Shown here: in pieces, positions 8,292 through 15,760 of the stretch | How positions within the stretch are numbered: the stretch's first letter is position 1 | Layout of the letters: each line of letters starts with the position of its first letter | Source of the DNA: Variovorax paradoxus_P | GTDB taxonomy: Bacteria; Pseudomonadota; Gammaproteobacteria; Burkholderiales; Burkholderiaceae_C | DNA length: 64,000 bases | Direction: 5' to 3' (one strand) | Assembly: GCF_050627025.1 (NCBI RefSeq) | Contig: NZ_CP192472.1 | The notes under the pieces: model-generated | The model's database searches: none | What the model was told of the DNA's origin: nothing | Seen by the model: the letters and a program-made list of their open reading frames with translations, nothing else | Position numbers and translations under genes: made by a program

Positions 8292-9398
8292 ATGAAGAAG
8301 TACTTGATCGCGATGGCTGCGGCCACCGCGGCTGGCGGAGCGCTGGCCCAATCTTCCGTCACGCTATTCGGCGTGGTGGATGCGGGCGTCACCTACACGC
8401 GCGGCAGCGGCAACGGATCGGCGCACAAGACGCAACTGACCAATAGCGGCAACATGTTCAGCCGCCTGGGTTTTCGCGGCACCGAAGATCTCGGCGGCGG
8501 GCTCGCGGCCGGCTTCTGGATGGAGATGGGACTGCAGAACGACTCCGGCACGGGCTTCGCGTCGAACTCCAACAACCAAGCGAGCGGCAACGGCACCGCA
8601 GGCGTGCTCAGCTTCAACCGGCGCTCCACGGTGAGCCTGTCCGGCCCGTTCGGCGAGTTGCGCCTGGGCCGCGACTACGTGCCTGCGTTCTGGAACACCG
8701 CAATCTTCGATCCCTTCGGCACGGGCGGCGGCATCGGCGCCAACCAGATCTATTTCTCGGGGCTGGGGGGCCTGGTGGCGCCTACAGGCACCCGGGCTTC
8801 GAACAGCGTCGGCTATTTCCTGCCGCCCGATCTCGGCGGCTTCTACGGCCAGGTGATGTACGCGATGGGCGAGAACAGCTCGGACTCGGTGGTGCCCGGC
8901 ACCCGCGTGCCGAACGAGCGCGACGGGCAGCACACCGGCGCGCGCTTCGGCTACCTGGGCGGTGGCTTCAACGTGGCGCTTGCCACCGGTCGCACGCGCT
9001 ACGCGAGCGGCGACCTGCGCGTGACCAATCTCGGCGCCTCCTATACCTTCGGCCCGTCGCTCATGAGCCTCAAGCTCACAGGCGAGCTTTACAAGGAATC
9101 GAAGGGCGCCACCGACGCCAAGGGCGCACTCATCGGCTTCCAGTTGCCCGTTGGCCCGGGCGAGATCAAGGCTTCGTATGCACGCTACCGGCTGGAGCCG
9201 GCCGGCGTGTCGCTCAAGCCCACCTCGGCCAAGCTGGCCATCGGCTATGTGCACAACCTGTCCAGGCGCACGGCGCTGTACGCCACTATCGCGCGCATCA
9301 GCAACCACAACGGCGCGACGCAGGCGCTGGCGGGTGCCATCACCGCACCGAACCGCGCCTCCAGCGGCACCGAGTTCGGCATGCGCCACATTTTCTAG
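8292..9398 (+). CDS. Outer-membrane porin, Gram-negative trimeric (Omp32/OmpC-like)
   Basis: This 368-residue protein has a 19-residue signal peptide ending ALAQ, a first strand reading SSVTLFGVVDAG that is diagnostic for the betaproteobacterial general porins, alternating glycine-rich strands and a C-terminal aromatic residue (RHIF) needed for barrel assembly. It would let the pathway substrate across the outer membrane. A purine-rich stretch with a GGGG-type site lies just before the ATG, 49 bases after the reductase. It is followed by the MFS carrier gene, giving an outer and inner membrane pair. Confidence 0.92.
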   Translation: MKKYLIAMAAATAAGGALAQSSVTLFGVVDAGVTYTRGSGNGSAHKTQLTNSGNMFSRLGFRGTEDLGGGLAAGFWMEMGLQNDSGTGFASNSNNQASGNGTAGVLSFNRRSTVSLSGPFGELRLGRDYVPAFWNTAIFDPFGTGGGIGANQIYFSGLGGLVAPTGTRASNSVGYFLPPDLGGFYGQVMYAMGENSSDSVVPGTRVPNERDGQHTGARFGYLGGGFNVALATGRTRYASGDLRVTNLGASYTFGPSLMSLKLTGELYKESKGATDAKGALIGFQLPVGPGEIKASYARYRLEPAGVSLKPTSAKLAIGYVHNLSRRTALYATIARISNHNGATQALAGAITAPNRASSGTEFGMRHIF

Positions 9399-9453
9399 GG
9401 CCGGAAGCCGTCGCCGCCGCGGGGGCAACCACAGCAACACAGCAGCAATTCCC

Positions 9454-10761
9454 ATGCAGAGCAAACACCTTCGCTGGTACGGCGTGATCACCCTTTTCGC
9501 GATCGTTGCGATCTCGTACGTGGACCGCATCAACATTGCGGTGCTTATCACGGACGCCGGCTTCCTGAAGCACGTGGGCCTTGCGGCGAACGACCGCGTG
9601 AGCCAGGGCTTCCTGGCTACCGCGTTCATGCTCGGCTACGGCGTGTCGGCCTTCGTGCTCACGCCGTTCTGCTCGGCGCTGTTCGGCGTGCGGCGCAGCC
9701 TGGTCTACGGCCTGATCCTGTGGGGCGCGGTGACCTGGGCCTCGCCCATGTTCAACAGCTACGGGCTGCTGCTCGCGTCGCGCATCCTGCTGGGTGTTTC
9801 CGAGGGGCCGCTGTTCTCGCTGGCATCGTCGTACATCAAGGCGCATTTCCAGAGCCACGAAAATGGCAAGCCCAACGCGCTCGTGAACATGGGAACGGGG
9901 CTGGGGCTGGCGGTCGGCTATCCGCTGGTGGGTTACCTGCTCACGCAGTTTGAGTGGGACAGCTCGTTCCATGTGCTCGGGGTGCTCAACATCGCCCTCG
10001 GGATTCCGCTGGTGCTGGCCTTCGTGCGCATGCCTGCCGGACATGTCGACGGCGTGAAGCCTTCGTCGCTGGGCGAGGCGTTCGCACGCGTGGGCGGCAT
10101 CGTGAAGGGCGCGCTGCACACGCGGCATCTGTTCCTCATCACGCTGCTCACCTCGGCGGCGCTGGCGTACCTCTGGGGCAGCAGCAACTGGCTGCCGACC
10201 TACCTGCGCGAGGCACGCGGCTTTTCGCTGCGCGAGATGGGCTGGATCGCTGCGATGCCGCAGTACGCCACGGTGCTCGCGGTGTTCGTGGGCGGCATGC
10301 TGATCGACAAGCTCGGGCGTGATCGCGTGCCGTTCATCTTCATGGGGGCGAGTGCGGGCGTGGCGCTGTCGGTTCTCATGGCCATCAATGCCCGCGACCC
10401 GTATGCGGCCGCTAGCTGCCTGGTGGCTGCCAATTTTTTCTGGGGCCTTCAGAGCCCGGCCATTCCGAGCACGGTGCAGTACTGCTCGCGGCCTGAGCAC
10501 ACGGCCAGCGCATTCGGCGTGACCAACGGCGCAGGCAGTCTGGTGGCGGGCTTCATGCCGGCGCTGATGGGCGGCGTGATCGGCGCGGTGTCGCACGGCC
10601 CGGCTACTGCAGGCATGGCTGCTGCTTCGGCGTCGGGCTTCTTCGCGGGCTTTGCGCTGCTGATCGGCACGCAGGTGGTGGTGTTCGGCTGCGGCTTCAT
10701 GCTGTGGCTGCGCGACCGCGCGCAGCAGGCCGCGAGCGTGTCTCAATCGCAGGTTTCATAG
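9454..10761 (+). CDS. Major facilitator superfamily transporter
   Basis: This 435-residue protein has twelve predicted membrane helices in two groups of six. It starts with the SYVDRINIAV segment typical of the anion:cation symporter (ACS, glucarate/phthalate) branch of the MFS, and carries a conserved loop with VRRSLVYG between helices 2 and 3. That branch imports organic anions with protons or sodium. As the last gene of the operon, after the porin, it is the likely inner-membrane importer of the aromatic substrate. The ATG at 9454 was chosen because upstream in-frame codons lie inside the porin gene. Confidence 0.88.
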   Translation: MQSKHLRWYGVITLFAIVAISYVDRINIAVLITDAGFLKHVGLAANDRVSQGFLATAFMLGYGVSAFVLTPFCSALFGVRRSLVYGLILWGAVTWASPMFNSYGLLLASRILLGVSEGPLFSLASSYIKAHFQSHENGKPNALVNMGTGLGLAVGYPLVGYLLTQFEWDSSFHVLGVLNIALGIPLVLAFVRMPAGHVDGVKPSSLGEAFARVGGIVKGALHTRHLFLITLLTSAALAYLWGSSNWLPTYLREARGFSLREMGWIAAMPQYATVLAVFVGGMLIDKLGRDRVPFIFMGASAGVALSVLMAINARDPYAAASCLVAANFFWGLQSPAIPSTVQYCSRPEHTASAFGVTNGAGSLVAGFMPALMGGVIGAVSHGPATAGMAAASASGFFAGFALLIGTQVVVFGCGFMLWLRDRAQQAASVSQSQVS

Positions 10762-11425
10762 CCGCTGCGTACCGCTGGAACCCGTTGCTGTGGCGGCATG
10801 GTCACGATGGCTTCGTGCGGCATTGGCGGCACGCGGCACATCCGACGAACCATCTTCGTAACGCACGGCACTCGCTGGGCGCAGTGACTCCATTCGGCCT
10901 ATCTCGCGCGAACATTTTGAGAGGGAAAAGTTCCGCAATCCGTTGAGTGGGTGCACGCGATCAGCTAAAAATGTTCGCACTTCCAAGGAGGGAGCGCGCA
11001 CGTGAAGCTATCCATAACAGCCCACAAGAACTTGCCGTCGCAACCCCGGTTTCGTGCCGGCAATGATGAGTTGGCGCACGTGCGCTAAGCCCGCTCTCCA
11101 GGCATTCAACTCGGCCCGGCACAGCCATTCCATAGCCCTCGCGCATCGACGGGAATGGAACCCCTCGCCCCCCGCATCCTCGGACCACCCGCCTGAAGGC
11201 GGCGGGCTCGGTGCGGCACGCGCGTGCCGCGCCGACTCAAGAAAAACAGGCGTGTAGCTCGCGTTGTCCTGCGAACGTTTCGTTCGCCGGGAGGGTGCGG
11301 TGCCGCCTGCCTGTTCGACGTGCTTTTCATTCCATCCGTTCATTCCTTTTTTGCGCGCCCGCGCCACACCGGCTATCCGCCGGTACATGCGGGGCGGTGC
11401 CTGTCTTTACCAAGAGGCGATCATC
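10762..11425 (+). other. 664-base gene-poor intergenic region
   Basis: This stretch lies between the catabolic operon and the aminopeptidase gene, both on the plus strand, and no protein of a known family is encoded in it. It contains a short hairpin with stem CCGCC/GGCGG at 11189-11202, a perfect 18-bp palindrome at 11213-11230, and one tiny reading frame with a strong ribosome-binding site (listed separately). Neither stem is followed by a T-run, so I do not call them terminators. The promoter of the aminopeptidase must lie here, but I see no convincing -35/-10 pair. Confidence 0.6.
11002..11088 (+). CDS. Candidate 28-codon peptide with strong ribosome-binding site
   Basis: A GTG at 11002 is preceded by AAGGAGG at 10985-10991 with a 10-base gap, and the frame runs 28 codons to TAA at 11086. 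The peptide (starting MKLSITAHKN) resembles nothing I know. The only support is the quality of the ribosome-binding site in a region otherwise without genes. It could be a leader peptide or chance. Confidence 0.2.
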   Translation: MKLSITAHKNLPSQPRFRAGNDELAHVR

Positions 11426-13645
11426 ATGAAGAAACTTGTCAAGCCAGTCGTCAACAACCTTGCCATTACCGCCGTGACCCTTGCCACCCTGGTGGCCTGC
11501 GGCGGCGGAGGGGGCGGCGGTGAATCTTCTTTCGGGGGCACTGCGCTGAATGCGCCAGAACCGCTGGCGGAAAGTGCGGCCTCGCCCAAGGCGCCCGACG
11601 ACGGACCGGCGCTCGCACCGGCGGCAGCCGGGCCGCAGGTCGACCGGTCCGTCAAGCCGATGGAGCTGCCCGATACCGTCTGGCCCATCAACTACAAGCT
11701 CTGGTTCAGGCCCGACGCGGCACTGAAGACTTTTGTGGGCCGCGGCGACGTGGAGATCGAAGTGCTCAAGCCGGTGGATGCCATCGTGGTGGCCGCGCAT
11801 AACCTCAAGTTTGCCAATGGCCGCACCACCTTGCGCAAGCTCTCGAACCCTGCCGAGGCGATTCCGCTTGTTCCTACCCCGCAGACGCTGGGCGACTTTG
11901 TCCAGCTGCGGCGAAACGATGGGCAGATTGCCAAGGGCAAGTATCTGCTGCACATGGAGTGGGACGGCAAGATCCAGTTCTCCGATGCGGAATATTGCCC
12001 GCCCGACGAGATGGCCCGCAACCCGTTCTGCTCGGCGGCCACCGGCATTTTCAAGGTGGGCCTTTCCACGCCAGAGGGCGTGAGCAGCGACGCGATCGTG
12101 ACGCAAGGCGAAACCAACTACGCACGCCAATGGTTCCCGGGCTGGGACGAGCCGGCCTTCCGCCACACATTCGAGATTTCGGCCGAGGTGCCGGGCGATT
12201 GGCAAACGGTGTCGAATGCCGCGCAAAAATCGGCCGTCAAGCTGCCCGACGGCTACCAGCAGGTGTCGTTCGAAAAGACACCCTCCATGCCGATGTACCT
12301 CACCTTCTTCGGCGGCGGCAAGTTCGACATTCTTTCGGACACCTTCAAGAGCCCTCTGGACGGCAGCGAAATGCCGTTGCGCTGGTTCACGCCGCCGGGC
12401 CGCTCCACCTGGGCCACCTTTGCAATGGAGTGGACCAAGGTGGCCATGGACTACTACTACAACTACACCGGCATTCCGCTGCCGTTCAAGAAGTTCGACA
12501 CCGTGGCCGCCAACGACAGCTACAACAACAAGCCGAACACCGGCTTTGGGGGCATGGAAAACTGGGGCTCGATCTTCGAGTTTGCCGACCGCGTGCTCAC
12601 CAAGCCCGGCGACACGCCCACGCTGTATTCGGTCACGGTGGTCACGCATGAAATTGCGCACCAGTGGTTCGGCGACCTGGTCACGCTCGACTGGTGGGAC
12701 AACGTGTGGCTCAACGAGTCGTTCGCGCGCTGGTTCGACCGCCGCACCACGATCAAGTTTCACCCGAACTACTACAGCTTTTCAGACTACGTGCTCGACA
12801 AGCACAGCGTGATCGTGGCCGACCTGAAGGACACCGCGGTACCGGTGCAGCGCAACCTGAATGATGCGGGCTCTTTCGGTTTCATCAGCCCGTCGATCTT
12901 TGTCTACAACAAGGGTAGCCATGTGCTGGAAATGGTGCAGAACTACATTGGCGAAGAGGCAATGCAGAAGGGTCTTCAGCTCTACCTGAAAGACTATGCG
13001 TTCGGCAATGCCACGCCGTCGCGGCTGTGGAACTCCATTGAAAAGGCGAGCGGCGGAAAGAAGGTGGCCGACATCGGCGACAGCTTCATCCGGCAGACCG
13101 GCGTGCCGCTGCTCACCGTGGATGCGCAATGCGCGGGCGACCGCACCTTCGTGTCCATCGCCCAGGAGCCGTTCCCCAACCAGAACGCCTATCCGGCGTC
13201 GTCATGGACCATTCCCGTCACGCTGGCCTACGGCGATGCGATGCAAGAGCGCAAGACCTTCGTCATGGCCACCAGCACCACGCAGCTCGAGCTTCCGGGC
13301 TGCACCGCCGTGCTGGCGGGGCCCACCGGGCAGGACTACTACGTGAGCAACTACAGCACGCAGTCGTGGAGCGACCTGCTGGCCAAGGCGCAGAACTTTG
13401 CCGACAACAAGCCTCTGCTGCTCAACATCGAGAGAGATGCATTCCGTCTCCTTTCGATCGGCCGCATCACCCAGGCGCAGTACGACCAGATCAAGGGTGT
13501 TCTCAACCTGCCGTCGACCCTGCTCGCCAAGACAGAGGCCAGCCAGCAGAAGATGATGGTTCAGGAAGCCGGCGGCAAGGAAGACTACCCGCACGCATTG
13601 CGCTACCAGGGCAGCCTGAAGCTGCGCGAGAACGACAAGCGCTGA
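11426..13645 (+). CDS. M1-family zinc aminopeptidase, lipoprotein
   Basis: This 739-residue protein begins with a lipoprotein signal whose lipobox is LVAC (residues 26-29 or so), followed by a glycine run and a proline/alanine-rich linker, so it is probably anchored to a membrane facing the periplasm. The catalytic centre is complete: HEIAH at His408-Glu409-His412, the third zinc ligand Glu431 in NESFA 19 residues on, and the exopeptidase motif GGMEN about 35 residues upstream of HExxH. It removes N-terminal amino acids from peptides. Secreted lipoprotein M1 enzymes are less usual than cytoplasmic PepN. The gene is followed 11 bases later by a small lipoprotein gene. Confidence 0.9.
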   Translation: MKKLVKPVVNNLAITAVTLATLVACGGGGGGGESSFGGTALNAPEPLAESAASPKAPDDGPALAPAAAGPQVDRSVKPMELPDTVWPINYKLWFRPDAALKTFVGRGDVEIEVLKPVDAIVVAAHNLKFANGRTTLRKLSNPAEAIPLVPTPQTLGDFVQLRRNDGQIAKGKYLLHMEWDGKIQFSDAEYCPPDEMARNPFCSAATGIFKVGLSTPEGVSSDAIVTQGETNYARQWFPGWDEPAFRHTFEISAEVPGDWQTVSNAAQKSAVKLPDGYQQVSFEKTPSMPMYLTFFGGGKFDILSDTFKSPLDGSEMPLRWFTPPGRSTWATFAMEWTKVAMDYYYNYTGIPLPFKKFDTVAANDSYNNKPNTGFGGMENWGSIFEFADRVLTKPGDTPTLYSVTVVTHEIAHQWFGDLVTLDWWDNVWLNESFARWFDRRTTIKFHPNYYSFSDYVLDKHSVIVADLKDTAVPVQRNLNDAGSFGFISPSIFVYNKGSHVLEMVQNYIGEEAMQKGLQLYLKDYAFGNATPSRLWNSIEKASGGKKVADIGDSFIRQTGVPLLTVDAQCAGDRTFVSIAQEPFPNQNAYPASSWTIPVTLAYGDAMQERKTFVMATSTTQLELPGCTAVLAGPTGQDYYVSNYSTQSWSDLLAKAQNFADNKPLLLNIERDAFRLLSIGRITQAQYDQIKGVLNLPSTLLAKTEASQQKMMVQEAGGKEDYPHALRYQGSLKLRENDKR

Positions 13646-13656
13646 GGAGCACCGTC

Positions 13657-14067
13657 ATGAAAAAAGCACTGAGCTACCTTGCGGCCGGCGCGTCTGCGCT
13701 CCTGTTGCTGTCCGGCTGCGGCCCGGGCGGCGGACCCGAGGCCGAACTGGTCGGCGTGTACGCCGTCAAGAGCAACGGCGCTCTGAAAGAGCTGGTGAAG
13801 ATCGAACGCCAGGGCGGCCGCTACATCATGCGGGACAAGGTTCGCACGCCCGAATGGAGCGAACCCAAGATGCAGATGCAGCCCGTGACGCGCGAGGCCT
13901 GGCAAAGGATTACCACCGACACCGGCAACACGGCTTTCGTGGGCGTTGCGAGTGAGCAGCTCGGCGTGTTCAAGGTGCCGCCCGGCTGGAAGAAGAACGA
14001 CTTCAGCACTGCAACCGGGTACTTCCTGTTCTATTCGCGGGGACCGGTCGAAGCCCACAAGCTGTGA
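13657..14067 (+). CDS. Small lipoprotein of unknown function
   Basis: This 136-residue protein has a signal peptide ending in the lipobox LSGC near residue 20, then a glycine/proline linker and a domain of about 110 residues with alternating beta-strand-like segments and no motif I recognise. A GAGGAG site sits just before the ATG and overlaps the end of the aminopeptidase gene, so both are made from one message. It may assist or anchor the aminopeptidase, but nothing in the sequence proves this. Confidence 0.75.
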   Translation: MKKALSYLAAGASALLLLSGCGPGGGPEAELVGVYAVKSNGALKELVKIERQGGRYIMRDKVRTPEWSEPKMQMQPVTREAWQRITTDTGNTAFVGVASEQLGVFKVPPGWKKNDFSTATGYFLFYSRGPVEAHKL

Positions 14068-14106
14068 GCCGAAAACCCTGACCTGTGCAACGCGAAGGCC
14101 GGCCGG

Positions 14107-14859
14107 CTAAGCCGCAGGCGCTGCAGGTGCAACAGCGGCGCCCTCGATGCGATGGCGCGCCAGCGCATCGGCGACAAAGCCGCCGGCCTTCATCTCCTCG
14201 ACAAACGCCGCCAGCAGCGCCCGCGCGTCTGCGCCGCGGCTGGCAGGCGTGCCCATTGCCTGCTGGATCACCATGAAGCGGCCGGGCAGCACGCGCACCC
14301 CTGGCTCGCGCTGCGCCTCTGCCTCGAGCAGTTGCTTGATGCCGGCGGCCACCTCGACCTGCCCTGACCGCAATGCCGCGAGTGCCGCCGGCGCGCCTTG
14401 CAGCCGAACGATTTCTGCGTTCTTGATCTCGCGCGTCAGGAACAGGTCGTAGGCACTGCCTGCACCGACTGAAATCCGCACGCCCGCGCGATCGACTTGC
14501 GCGTTGTCGGCAAGCTCCGATGCGCTGCGCACCAGGTAGCTGCCTTCGATGAGAACATAGGGCGCTGTAAAGAGCAGCCCTTCGCTGCGGGCGGGGTCGA
14601 TGGCGAAGAAGCCGATGTCGGCCTTCTCGTTCCTGACGGCATCGACCGACGCCGCTGCCTTTTCGAAAACCACCAGCTCGATGCCCACGCCAAGCCGCCG
14701 TGCGAACTCCCGCGCGAGGTCGATCGACACGCCCACCGGCTCGCCCGTGGCCGCGTCCTTGCTGGCGAGGATCGGATTGCCGAGGTTGATGGAAGCGCGC
14801 AGCGTGCCGCCGGGCGCAAAAGCGGACACAAGGGCAGGGGAGGGCTTCGGCTGCGTCAT
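14107..14859 (-). CDS. Family 3 (amino-acid type) solute-binding protein without a signal peptide
   Basis: This 250-residue protein has the fold of polar amino acid binding proteins: an early beta strand with LRASINLGNP, the GVSIDLAREFARRLG helix, and the DIGFFAIDP hinge segment. Unlike transported relatives it starts almost at the first strand; no hydrophobic N-terminal segment precedes it and no in-frame start upstream would add one. It may therefore be cytoplasmic, a ligand sensor or an inactive relic. It is convergent with the lipoprotein gene and divergent from the heme oxygenase gene, with 201 bases between the two starts. No ABC permease or ATPase genes are adjacent. Confidence 0.75.
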   Translation of the reverse strand: MTQPKPSPALVSAFAPGGTLRASINLGNPILASKDAATGEPVGVSIDLAREFARRLGVGIELVVFEKAAASVDAVRNEKADIGFFAIDPARSEGLLFTAPYVLIEGSYLVRSASELADNAQVDRAGVRISVGAGSAYDLFLTREIKNAEIVRLQGAPAALAALRSGQVEVAAGIKQLLEAEAQREPGVRVLPGRFMVIQQAMGTPASRGADARALLAAFVEEMKAGGFVADALARHRIEGAAVAPAAPAA

Positions 14860-15060
14860 GGCGTGGTTTCGTCCAGAAAAGTTCAGATGGCAGGGCGGAC
14901 ATGCCGGCGGGAAGCCATCAGTTTACGGGTGGGCCGGCCGGATTTCCTACTGCCAAAAGGGAAGCCCGCCCACCGACGGCGCACGGTGTTTAGGTAGGCT
15001 CGGCATACCCCGGATAGAGCCTTCGTGCCGTTCCCTTCGACTTGCAGATTTCCCTGTTCC

Positions 15061-15678
15061 ATGACGAGCAACCCGCCCGACATTGCCCATGTTCTACGTC
15101 CTTTGCGCGCCGCCACGCACGAGCTGCACGAGGCGCTGGACAGCCGGCTGCCGATTGCCCGCGACGACGCATCTTTGGCCGACTATGCAAACCACCTGCG
15201 CGCGTTGCGTCCGTGGCTGCAGGCGGTGCGAGACGCGCTGGCCGCCTCTGGCGTGCCCGGGCTTGAACGCAGCGCCCGCCGCGCCGACCGCCGCCTTGCA
15301 GCGCTCGCGCTCGATCTTGACGATCTCGGCGCACCGGCCGGCAGCGAGCAATACAACGCTACGCATGGCATAGGTCCGGGGCTGGCCGAAGAAGCCGCGC
15401 GCGAACCCGCCTTTGCCTGGGGCCTCGCCTACGTGCTCGAAGGCTCGCAGCTTGGGGGCATGGCCATGCACAAGCGGCTTGGCCCGCGCCTCGCGCCGCA
15501 TCCGATGCGCTACTTCCAGCCGGTCGATGCGCCCGGAGGGCTCGCAGCGCAATGGAAGGATTTTGTGGCGCAGCTCGGGGCTGCGCTGGCCGATCCGGCC
15601 GCCATCGACGCAGCGCGCCGGGGCGCAGTTGCGGGCTTTCGCAGCCTCATGCCACGCTTTGGACTGCAGGGCTTGTAG
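15061..15678 (+). CDS. bphO: Biliverdin-producing heme oxygenase
   Basis: This 205-residue protein is a bacterial heme oxygenase: the heme-ligand region LRAATHELHEALD places the proximal histidine at His23, and the distal helix has the glycine-rich YVLEGSQLGG. It opens heme to biliverdin, iron and carbon monoxide. The gene is 82 bases upstream of the bacteriophytochrome gene, which uses biliverdin as chromophore, so the pair is functionally obvious. The ATG at 15061 was preferred to one 36 bases upstream because it brings the heme-binding helix to the usual distance from the N-terminus. Confidence 0.9.
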   Translation: MTSNPPDIAHVLRPLRAATHELHEALDSRLPIARDDASLADYANHLRALRPWLQAVRDALAASGVPGLERSARRADRRLAALALDLDDLGAPAGSEQYNATHGIGPGLAEEAAREPAFAWGLAYVLEGSQLGGMAMHKRLGPRLAPHPMRYFQPVDAPGGLAAQWKDFVAQLGAALADPAAIDAARRGAVAGFRSLMPRFGLQGL

Positions 15679-15760
15679 GAACGCGCTGACGACGCTCCGC
15701 AATGCGCACAGGCATGATCCCCGCCACTCGTTTTTGCGCGCCGCCGGCCGCGTCGATTGA

